Shown: piece by piece, positions 24,211 through 32,197 of the stretch
How the letters are laid out: each line of letters opens with the position of its first letter
Numbering within the stretch: position 1 is the first letter of the stretch
From: Candidatus Bacteroides intestinavium
GTDB lineage: Bacteria; Bacteroidota; Bacteroidia; Bacteroidales; Bacteroidaceae
Direction of reading: 5' to 3'
Assembly (NCBI GenBank): GCA_019118325.1
Contig: DWZE01000027.1
Location: forward strand, 1 to 51,540
DNA length: 51,540 bases
Program-made: the position numbers and the translations under genes
Notes under the pieces: generated by a model
Databases searched by the model: none
Seen by the model: only the letters and a program-made list of their open reading frames with translations
What the model was told of the DNA's origin: nothing

Positions 24211-25218
24211 ATGAAAACAAAAAAGCCAGACATAGACATTGACGACCTAATAATATCCTATCTGTCGGGCAGTCTAAACGAAGAAGACTTGGCCAGGTTG
24301 CAGCGTTGGGCCTTGGAATCCGAGGCACATCGTGACTATGTACGCAACAGCTTGGAAATAGGCTTCTCGGCCAGCGTAGCAGGCAGCAACAAAGATTTCA
24401 ATGCCGACAAGGCCTTTGCTTCCTTCCTGCAACGAACCGATTTGCGGCACTCTCGGCAACGGCGCATCATCCTTTCTTGGAGAAACGCATATCGCACGGC
24501 GGCGGTAATCGCACTCGTACTGATGACCGGCATCGGCTATTACCAAGGGAAGCATGCCGTCATAGACTATTTTGCTGACATCGTGCTGGAAGCTCCATTG
24601 GGTACGCAGACCAAGTTAGGGTTGCCTGACGGAAGTGTAGTTTGGTTGAACTCCGGTTCCAAGTTAACCTATTCACAAGGCTTCGGTATGAACAACCGAC
24701 GACTACTGCTGGAAGGTGAAGGTTATTTCGAAGTAGTCCACAATAAAGAGATGCCTTTCGAGGTACAGACCAAGGAACTGATTCTGCGGGTGCTAGGCAC
24801 CAAATTCAATTTCAAGAATTACGCCGATGACAAGGAGGTGGTGGTCAGCCTGATGGAAGGGAAAGTAGTCCTGCGGAACGAGTTGAAAAACATGCCGGAG
24901 ATCTGCCTGCAACCCAACGAACAAGCCATATTGAACAAGCAGACCGGCGAGATGCAAACCTCTAAAACCGTCGTAACACACATTAACTGCTGGAAGGACA
25001 ACAACCTCTTCTTTGATGAAGAGTTATTGGAGGATATCGCCAAGAAACTCATGCGCAGCTACGATGTGCAGATAGAAGTAGCAGACTCCCTACGCGGCAG
25101 AAGATTCTATGGCGACTTCATCATCGGCAAAAATTCCATTGAAGAGGTGCTGACTACCATAGCTGCCACAGGACGTGTACATTACGCTTATAAAGAAGGG
25201 AAGTATATACTTTATTGA
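24211..25218 (+). CDS. FecR-type anti-sigma factor
   Basis: A 335-residue inner-membrane regulator. The N-terminal cytosolic part (DDLIISYLSGSLNEEDLARLQRWALES) is the sigma-binding type. One membrane span lies near residues 93-110 (AYRTAAVIALVLMTGIGYY). The periplasmic FecR domain shows LPDGSVVWLNSGSKLTY...LEGEGYFEV...VLGTKFNFKNY, and a DUF4974-like end (NLFFDEELLEDIAKKLMRSYDVQIEV...SIEEVLTTIA). It should hold the sigma factor until SusC signals ligand. Start 24211 is used because the long upstream frame overlaps the sigma gene. Confidence 0.93.
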   Translation: MKTKKPDIDIDDLIISYLSGSLNEEDLARLQRWALESEAHRDYVRNSLEIGFSASVAGSNKDFNADKAFASFLQRTDLRHSRQRRIILSWRNAYRTAAVIALVLMTGIGYYQGKHAVIDYFADIVLEAPLGTQTKLGLPDGSVVWLNSGSKLTYSQGFGMNNRRLLLEGEGYFEVVHNKEMPFEVQTKELILRVLGTKFNFKNYADDKEVVVSLMEGKVVLRNELKNMPEICLQPNEQAILNKQTGEMQTSKTVVTHINCWKDNNLFFDEELLEDIAKKLMRSYDVQIEVADSLRGRRFYGDFIIGKNSIEEVLTTIAATGRVHYAYKEGKYILY

Positions 25219-25295
25219 TAATCAAACGTATGTTGAATCTTAAATGCTTAATTCATGGAACAGATAACAATCTATTTTCAGTTGCCCTGAGTAAG

Positions 25296-25367
25296 GCAAA
25301 GGATGTCCAATAAAAAGGGAGAATGCGGCCACATCCTCCCTCGCTTCAAGCATTGAACATCCTTTGC
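25296..25367 (+). other. structured element before the SusC gene
   Basis: Arms 25296-25312 and 25351-25367 pair at 16 of 17 positions (GCAAAGGATGT with ACATCCTTTGC at the base). A second small dyad (GGGAG/CTCCC) lies inside. There is no T-run, so it is not a simple terminator. It lies about 100 nt before the SusC start, and no TAnnTTTG box is seen there, which fits ECF-dependent transcription. It could be an RNA leader structure or a processing site. Confidence 0.5.
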
Positions 25368-25463
25368 AGGACGCTCGCAGAGTTAAAGTGATGGCAAAAA
25401 TAGCGAATCCTTTAATTCCAATAGTATTACTTTACTTTTTTTAATCCAAAAATCAGTAGAATT

Positions 25464-28400
25464 ATGGAAAGTATCAAAAAGACTATTCTCATAGTCTCAG
25501 CAGCCTTTTGCCTAAATTTACCGGCCTTCACACAGGATATATCGTTGAAACAAAACAATATAACAGTTAAAGAGGCCATCGAACAAATTAAGAAGGAATC
25601 TGGGTATTCATTCGTCTTCTCCTCCATGGACTTGGACACAAAAACACGTGTATCCCTGTCGCTAGAAAATGCTACCATCGAGGAGGCCGTTGAACAAATA
25701 TTAAAGGGACAAGCCGGATTAAGCTATGAAATCCAAGACAAGAAAGTCGTAATCAAGCGCGACAATCTTCTCAACAAATCGAAGAAACAACAAGTAGAAG
25801 TATCCGGTATAGTAGTAGATGAGAATAATGAGCCGCTAGTTGGAGCTACAGTAATGATAATAGGCTCTTCCAATGGCGTAGTTACGGACATAGACGGCAA
25901 ATTTGTTCTAAATGTATCCGATAAAGCCCAGCTGGAAATCTCATATATCGGTTATGTCACCCAACAGATAAAAATAACAGGTAGTAAAAATTTATATATA
26001 ATACTACATGAAGACACGCAATCATTGAATGAGGTCGTTGTCGTTGGTTATGGCGTGCAAAAGAAAATCAATCTGACAGGATCCGTATCCACCATCAACG
26101 CAAAATCCATAGAAAACAGAGCCATCTCCAATGTTTCCCAAGGCCTTCAAGGATTGGTTCCAGGCATGACAATCACCAATGCCGGCGGACAACCTGGTAT
26201 GGATACTGGTAAAATCTTAATCAGAGGATTGGGTTCATTCAATGTTTCTACTCCTTTGGTATTGATTGACGGTATCGAAGGCGATATGAATGTGCTTGAC
26301 CCTCAAGACATAGAAAGCATTTCTGTGCTGAAAGATGCTTCTTCTGCAGCTATATATGGTTCTAAAGCAGCCAATGGAGTTATATTGATAACCACCAAAC
26401 GGGGCAAAAGTGGAACACCCAAAATCACCTATAATGGTCTGTTCGGTTGGTCCTCTCCGAGTGACCTAATGGAAAGAACTAGTTCTGCCGAATTAGCTCA
26501 ATTAACGAACGAAGCCGAATATTGGGGGGCTTTGTCCGAAGGAGCTACCCCCGAACAAGCCAAATTACGTATGCCTTACACAGAAGAAGATATCCGCTTG
26601 TTTACCGATGGTTCTGATCCATATGGACATCCCAATACTGATTGGTATGGTTTGTTTTATATTGGTTCTGGATTCATGAACAGACATAACATAAGCCTTG
26701 ATGGCGGTTCGGAATGGATCAGCTACAGAACATCCGTAGGGTACACTAAGCAAGAAGGTATAGTCGAAAATGCCTCTAACCGCCAATTCCATATCCGTAC
26801 CAATTTAGATATGAAAATTTCGGAGAAACTCAACGCTAGAGTCAACATAAACTTCACCAACACACTAATGAAAGAACCGACAAATCCGATTTCTTGGAAT
26901 AATGGCAGTAGCACCCAGACCTACAGGCAAGTAAACCGGATTTCTCCCATGGTTCCCTATAAATATGAAGACGGTACTTATGGAACTATTGCAGACGGTA
27001 ACCCTATTGCGTTCCAAGACTTAGGTTCAACAGGGGACACGGAGAATGATTATATCACTGCTTTTGCCGAGATTTCCTATGACATTTGGGATGGGTTGAC
27101 TTTCAAAGCCAACGGTGCTTATTATCTGAATACGGAAGAATACACTCTGTACAGAAAAGACCTTCAATACAATCCTTCCAAATATGACGGGCCCATCAAA
27201 TTGACCAAACGACATGGCAAGGAAGTGCGCACACAAGGTGATCTGCTACTCACTTATGACAAGACTTTCCGGGAGAGACACACTGTCAATGCCTTGTTTG
27301 GCGTACATTCAGAGTTGTATAAATATGGACAAACAGAAGCGTATCGGCAGGATTTTCCTTCGACAGACATCACAGACCTGAACGGAGGAGCCGTGGCCGG
27401 CATGACCAATGGAGGTTACACAAGAGAACTGGCCATGAATTCCGTCTTTGCCCGTGTCAAGTATAACTATAACGACAAGTATTTGTTGGAAGGCAATATC
27501 CGAGGCGATGCCTCATCCCGCTTTGCCCCGAACTACCGGTGGGGTTGGTTCCCTTCTTTCTCCGCAGCATGGCGCGTATCCAATGAACCGTTCATGGAAT
27601 CGGCCCGCGAAGTATTGACGGATTTGAAGTTGAGAGGCTCATGGGGAATCTTGGGTAACCAAGAAGTGAATGACTATTATCCTTATATCAATACCTTTGC
27701 CGTGACAGCCAAATATCCGTTCAACAATTCCATCGCAAGCGGAGCAGCCCAAACCGAGAACAAGATAGAAAATATCTCTTGGGAAAAGACAAGGACTTGG
27801 GGAATCGCCGTGGACATGGCTTTGTTCTCAGACTTGTTCGTCACATTGGAATACTATAATCGAAAGACTACTGGCATTCTGATGCAGGTCAATGTACCGA
27901 CTACGTATGGGTATCCCGGTTATTGGGACAATGTCGGCGAGATGGAAAACCAAGGTTTTGAATTCCAAGCCAATTATAACAAGAACATAGGCCCGGTACA
28001 GCTTAACTTGGGAGGTAATTTCACATACAATCGAAACAAAGTACTTTCATTGGGCGACATCGACGCGCAAAAGGGCACAAGAAGCATCATTATGGTTGGA
28101 GAAGAATACCAAGCCTTTTATGGTTACCAGTCAGACGGCTTGTTCCAATCCCAAGAAGAGATAGACAATGCCCCACGTTATACGATGATCAGCAATGACA
28201 AATTATTGCCCGGCGATATCAAACTGGTAGACCGGAATAACGATGGAGTCATTGATGACAAAGACAAAATCGTGTTAAGCTCTGAAAACCCCAAATACAC
28301 ATTCGCATTCAACATAGGAGCCAAATGGAAATATTTCGATGCAAACCTTTTCTTCCAAGGAGCAGCAGGAGTATCCCGGTTCTTTACGGATGAAATGTAT

Positions 28401-28772
28401 GGAGAATTCAACGGTGACTCCGGACATCCGTCCAAATTGTGGCTGCAAAGATGGACACCGAAGAACCCTACCAACAAATGGCCACGAGCCTCCAAATTTA
28501 GAACCTATAACCTGCCGGAAGTGCTGGCCACAGATTTCTGGTTGGTTAACACCAACTACTTAAGATTGAAAGAGGTTCAAATAGGATTCAATGTCCCCAA
28601 AAACTGGATAAAGAAAATCCATCTGGATTCGGCCAGAGTGTATTATAGCGGCTCAAACCTGCTGACCTTCAAAAAATGCCCGCAAGGCATAGATCCGGAG
28701 GCCCCAGCCGGATGGGGTGCTTACTATCCCCATGTCAAGACACATGCAATCGGTATCACAGTAACTTTATAA
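25464..28772 (+). CDS. SusC/RagA-type TonB-dependent outer-membrane transporter with STN domain
   Basis: A 1102-residue outer-membrane receptor that imports oligosaccharides with SusD as lid. Signal peptide to about residue 24, STN signalling domain at about 27-103 (ISLKQNNITVKEAIEQIKKESGYSFVFS), carboxypeptidase-like domain at about 114-195 (VSGIVVDENNEPLVGATVMI), plug with VVVVGYGVQKKINLTGSVSTI and LIRGLGSFNVSTPLVLIDGIEGDMN, then the barrel. The STN domain fits control through the upstream FecR/sigma pair. The gene is complete and AT-rich. Confidence 0.96.
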   Translation: MESIKKTILIVSAAFCLNLPAFTQDISLKQNNITVKEAIEQIKKESGYSFVFSSMDLDTKTRVSLSLENATIEEAVEQILKGQAGLSYEIQDKKVVIKRDNLLNKSKKQQVEVSGIVVDENNEPLVGATVMIIGSSNGVVTDIDGKFVLNVSDKAQLEISYIGYVTQQIKITGSKNLYIILHEDTQSLNEVVVVGYGVQKKINLTGSVSTINAKSIENRAISNVSQGLQGLVPGMTITNAGGQPGMDTGKILIRGLGSFNVSTPLVLIDGIEGDMNVLDPQDIESISVLKDASSAAIYGSKAANGVILITTKRGKSGTPKITYNGLFGWSSPSDLMERTSSAELAQLTNEAEYWGALSEGATPEQAKLRMPYTEEDIRLFTDGSDPYGHPNTDWYGLFYIGSGFMNRHNISLDGGSEWISYRTSVGYTKQEGIVENASNRQFHIRTNLDMKISEKLNARVNINFTNTLMKEPTNPISWNNGSSTQTYRQVNRISPMVPYKYEDGTYGTIADGNPIAFQDLGSTGDTENDYITAFAEISYDIWDGLTFKANGAYYLNTEEYTLYRKDLQYNPSKYDGPIKLTKRHGKEVRTQGDLLLTYDKTFRERHTVNALFGVHSELYKYGQTEAYRQDFPSTDITDLNGGAVAGMTNGGYTRELAMNSVFARVKYNYNDKYLLEGNIRGDASSRFAPNYRWGWFPSFSAAWRVSNEPFMESAREVLTDLKLRGSWGILGNQEVNDYYPYINTFAVTAKYPFNNSIASGAAQTENKIENISWEKTRTWGIAVDMALFSDLFVTLEYYNRKTTGILMQVNVPTTYGYPGYWDNVGEMENQGFEFQANYNKNIGPVQLNLGGNFTYNRNKVLSLGDIDAQKGTRSIIMVGEEYQAFYGYQSDGLFQSQEEIDNAPRYTMISNDKLLPGDIKLVDRNNDGVIDDKDKIVLSSENPKYTFAFNIGAKWKYFDANLFFQGAAGVSRFFTDEMYGEFNGDSGHPSKLWLQRWTPKNPTNKWPRASKFRTYNLPEVLATDFWLVNTNYLRLKEVQIGFNVPKNWIKKIHLDSARVYYSGSNLLTFKKCPQGIDPEAPAGWGAYYPHVKTHAIGITVTL

Positions 28773-28782
28773 TATGTATATT

Positions 28783-30429
28783 ATGAAAAAAGTATATATG
28801 CTACTATTGGCGGGCGTGACACTCAGTGCTTGCTCGCTGGACAGATTCCCTCACGATGCTTTGTCGACCACAACCTTTCCTAAAACAGAAAAGGATATAG
28901 AAATGTTGGCAATCGGCTGTTATGATGGATATGTGGACCAAAACTACACGGTTTATAACGATGTCTTTAGTGACAATGGATACTGTGCCATCAATAAAAA
29001 CTTCTCTATCTATGCCAGCGGAGATGCTACTCATGAGACACCGGGCATTGGTTGGTTTGATTACACCACCATAACCCGCTGCAACAATTTCCTCGCGCAA
29101 GTGGAAAACACGAACATTGAATTTAGTAACCCCCAACGGCTCACCCAACTGAAGAATGAAGTACGTTTCTTGCGTGCCTGGAGATACTATATGATGGCAA
29201 CTGCCTACGGAGATGTCCCGCTTGTTACTGAGGTGGTTAAGAATCTGGAAGAAGCCAAACTGCCGGCAACCCCTGAATCAGAGATCGCGGAATTCATCAT
29301 AAAAGAAACGGATGAGATTTCACAAGAGGGACAACTGGATGTTGTTCCTCAGGAAAGCGGAAGAATAACGCGAGGAGCAGCTTTGGCATTGAAAATGCGT
29401 ACTTGCCTGTATTATAAGAAATACGAAGAGACCATAAAAGCAGCTGATGATATCATTCAGCTGGGTATCTACGACCTCTATAAGCAAGGCGATGCTCCTT
29501 ATACATCTCTTTTCCAAGAAGCCAATGAGGACAATTGCGAAATCATCCTGGCGTTCAAAAAGGCAATGAATGATTATAAGAATCAGACTATCATAGAATT
29601 CTGCAATGTCAATGACGGTGGATGGAGCGCATTCGTGCCGATTCAGGACCTTGTGGATGCGTATGAAATGAAAAACGGGCTGACCATTGAGGAAGCAGAG
29701 CTCACCGGAGAATATGACCCTGTGCATCCGTATAAGAACAGAGATCCCCGTTTTTACTCAACCATACTCTTTTCTGGAGCGGATTGGGTAAACCTGAACG
29801 GGGTTTACAGGATATATAACACATTGGATGCAACCATTGATGGGGAAACGAACAAAGACCATCGGACATATTCTACAGACGCATCTCAATCCGGATATAC
29901 TTTGCGCAAGTATATGAACCCGTTGACACAATACACCGACATCAACAATACGGGCTTGGATTTCATTATCTTCCGCTATGCAGAAGTGCTATTGTCCAAG
30001 GCTGAGGCATTGATTGAACTGAACAGGAGTGGAAACGACCTGGATGAGGCTTGCTCATTGATCAACATGGTGCGGAACAGGGCTGGCATGCCCAATGTGG
30101 ACCGTAGCAAATATAACGACCAAGCCAGATTGCGCGAACTCTTGCGCAGAGAACGTCGGGTAGAATTCGCTTTTGAAGGATTGAGAAGATGTGACATCGT
30201 GCGATGGGGTATCGCCATGGAGGTTTTGAATGGGCCCATCTATGGTTCCAATTATGGCACAGTCATTATGGATGCCAGCATCCCAGAGGAAGAACGTGCT
30301 GTAATTAAACCCGGTGAAGAGAATAGCGTCATCCTTGAACTCCGTTCGCTCAAGAACACCTATATGCCTATCCCGCAAACAGAATTGGATAGGAATCCAA
30401 ACTTGAAACAAACCAATCTCTCTTACTAA
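28783..30429 (+). CDS. SusD/RagB-type glycan-binding lipoprotein
   Basis: A 548-residue surface lipoprotein. MKKVYMLLLAGVTLSACS gives the lipobox LSAC with Cys17. SusD helical TPR core follows, with FLRAWRYYMMATAYGDVPLVTE, then DFIIFRYAEVLLSKAEALIELN and a RRERRVEFAFEGLRRCDIVRWG segment, all standard for the family. ATG 28783 is preferred to 28774 because it gives a proper signal. It lies 10 nt after the SusC stop and closes on a strong hairpin. Confidence 0.95.
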   Translation: MKKVYMLLLAGVTLSACSLDRFPHDALSTTTFPKTEKDIEMLAIGCYDGYVDQNYTVYNDVFSDNGYCAINKNFSIYASGDATHETPGIGWFDYTTITRCNNFLAQVENTNIEFSNPQRLTQLKNEVRFLRAWRYYMMATAYGDVPLVTEVVKNLEEAKLPATPESEIAEFIIKETDEISQEGQLDVVPQESGRITRGAALALKMRTCLYYKKYEETIKAADDIIQLGIYDLYKQGDAPYTSLFQEANEDNCEIILAFKKAMNDYKNQTIIEFCNVNDGGWSAFVPIQDLVDAYEMKNGLTIEEAELTGEYDPVHPYKNRDPRFYSTILFSGADWVNLNGVYRIYNTLDATIDGETNKDHRTYSTDASQSGYTLRKYMNPLTQYTDINNTGLDFIIFRYAEVLLSKAEALIELNRSGNDLDEACSLINMVRNRAGMPNVDRSKYNDQARLRELLRRERRVEFAFEGLRRCDIVRWGIAMEVLNGPIYGSNYGTVIMDASIPEEERAVIKPGEENSVILELRSLKNTYMPIPQTELDRNPNLKQTNLSY

Positions 30430-30436
30430 CTTGCAG

Positions 30437-30489
30437 AAGCCGGAGGTATTCCAACGCCTCAACATGGTGGTTTTGGAAACCTCCGGCTT
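30437..30489 (+). terminator. hairpin after the SusD gene
   Basis: AAGCCGGAGGT (30437-30447) and ACCTCCGGCTT (30479-30489) pair perfectly. Only a short T-run follows, so termination may be partial, letting the GH30 gene be read at a lower level. Confidence 0.6.
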
Positions 30490-30515
30490 TATGAATCGAA
30501 CAATAACAGCAACCT

Positions 30516-32078
30516 ATGATGAACAGTTTTTTTTGTTTCCTGTGCATGGCCGCTTATACCTTTGCACAGGTTCCGGCAGAAAAGGAAGGAACTGATTTAG
30601 AATATACCATACATACGGATATTCAATATCAGGTTATTGACAATTTCAGTGCTTCAGACGCATGGAGGTGCGACTTCATTGGCAAATATTGGCCGATTGA
30701 GAAGAAAGAGCGGATAGCTGATCTGCTCTTCAAGCGGGAATTTGATGCACAGGGCAATCCTGTTGGCATGGGTCTCTCCAACTGGCGGGTCAACATTGGG
30801 GCCGGCAGTTATGAAAACAGAGAATACAATGAGGTGCGGGTCACTTGGAACAGGACAGAATGTTTCCTCTCGCCGGATGGAACATATGACTTCAACAAAC
30901 AGTTAGGTCAACAATGGTTTATGGAGGCCGCCCGAAAAAGGGGAATGAACAATTTCTTGTTTTTCGCCAACTCAGCACCTTATTTTATGACACGGAGCGC
31001 CTCCACATTATCACCGGACATGGAATATATCAACCTGCAAGAAGACAAATTCGATGATTTCGCAACCTTCCTCGCCACAAGTGCCAAACATTTCATTGAC
31101 AAAGGCTATCAGGTAAACTATATCAGCCCTATCAATGAACCTAACGGAGAATGGGCAGAAAATCCGAATCAAGAAGGCAGCTTTGCCACGAAAGCCGATA
31201 TATACAGGATGACATGCGAATTGGATAAAGCCATATCCGCCGCAGGCATTCCTTCTCGAATCATCATCCCGGAAGTCGGAGATATGAAGTACTTGTTTGA
31301 ATGCGACAGTATTCCCAAGATTCCCGATGACATCATCCATTCTTTCTTCTCATCCAAAGGGAAATACAATGTCACAGGACTTGCCAATCTGTACAACTGC
31401 GTGGCAGCCCACGACTATTGGAGTGCTTATCCACCCAAACTCTTGGTGGATATGAGAACGGATATCAGGAATGCGCTGAAAGATTTGCAGGATATTAAAT
31501 TCTGGGCGTCTGAATACTGCATTCTGGAAAAGAATGAAGAAATAACGATGCCTCCATCCCCTCTCAAAAGCATCAATCTGGGTCTTTATGTAGCCAGAAT
31601 CATACACAACGATTTGGCAGTAGCCAACGCTTCGGCTTGGCAATGGTGGACAGCTGTTTCATTGGGAGAAGATGTGCCAATACAACTCTTTCCCTTGAAA
31701 GGTTCCTCCGCTGAGAGCGTGAAATATGATGGCATCATATCTCCCACCAAAATGCTTTGGACAACTGCCAATTACAGCTTCTTTATACGCCCTGGCATGA
31801 AGAGAATAGCCATACAACCCACTCATGCCCCCGTATCGGATTTGGAAGCAGCTACTTCAGTCATGGCTTCGGCCTATACGGATGGCAAACAAATCGTGGC
31901 GGTATTCATCAACTATAGCGCAGAAGAAAAGAACATAAAAATCGATTGTAAAGGATACAAGCAGGCAAAAATGTATGTTACCTCCATCGATAAAGACTTG
32001 CAACACATAGGAACACGGCAGCTGTCATCTATCCAGATTCCTGCACGTTCTGTGGCCACTTTGGTGTTGAATGAGTAA
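30516..32078 (+). CDS. secreted glycoside hydrolase family 30 enzyme
   Basis: A 520-residue retaining hydrolase with a signal peptide (FFCFLCMAAYTFAQ). It has the GH30 (beta/alpha)8 pattern with acid/base Glu208 in YISPINEPNGEW and nucleophile Glu333 in FWASEYCIL, plus the C-terminal beta domain. GH30 members in this phylum cut beta-1,6-linked galactan or glucan or related chains, but the subfamily and substrate cannot be fixed from sequence. Together with the following GH2 beta-galactosidase-like enzyme, a galactan target is plausible. Codon use matches the SusCD block. The start could be the second ATG at 30519. Confidence 0.85.
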   Translation: MMNSFFCFLCMAAYTFAQVPAEKEGTDLEYTIHTDIQYQVIDNFSASDAWRCDFIGKYWPIEKKERIADLLFKREFDAQGNPVGMGLSNWRVNIGAGSYENREYNEVRVTWNRTECFLSPDGTYDFNKQLGQQWFMEAARKRGMNNFLFFANSAPYFMTRSASTLSPDMEYINLQEDKFDDFATFLATSAKHFIDKGYQVNYISPINEPNGEWAENPNQEGSFATKADIYRMTCELDKAISAAGIPSRIIIPEVGDMKYLFECDSIPKIPDDIIHSFFSSKGKYNVTGLANLYNCVAAHDYWSAYPPKLLVDMRTDIRNALKDLQDIKFWASEYCILEKNEEITMPPSPLKSINLGLYVARIIHNDLAVANASAWQWWTAVSLGEDVPIQLFPLKGSSAESVKYDGIISPTKMLWTTANYSFFIRPGMKRIAIQPTHAPVSDLEAATSVMASAYTDGKQIVAVFINYSAEEKNIKIDCKGYKQAKMYVTSIDKDLQHIGTRQLSSIQIPARSVATLVLNE

Positions 32079-32161
32079 TGCAAAAAGAAGCATCCGGCCG
32101 TTTTTATGTTGTTAAATGCAAAAAAACGCCCCAAACGCCCGCGCATTTCCAATTATATGAC

Positions 32162-32169
32162 TATCTTTG
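32162..32169 (+). promoter_or_regulatory. -7 box of the GH2 gene
   Basis: TATCTTTG is a perfect -7 box in the 120-nt gap after the GH30 gene. The GH2 gene can thus be transcribed independently of the SusCD operon. Confidence 0.65.
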
Positions 32170-32197
32170 GCCAATCATCGTTTTTATGCACAACAGA

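Noticed and set aside
32078..32197. Extended N-terminus for the GH2 enzyme
   Set aside because: The extension precedes a clean signal peptide and spans a perfect -7 box at 32162-32169.
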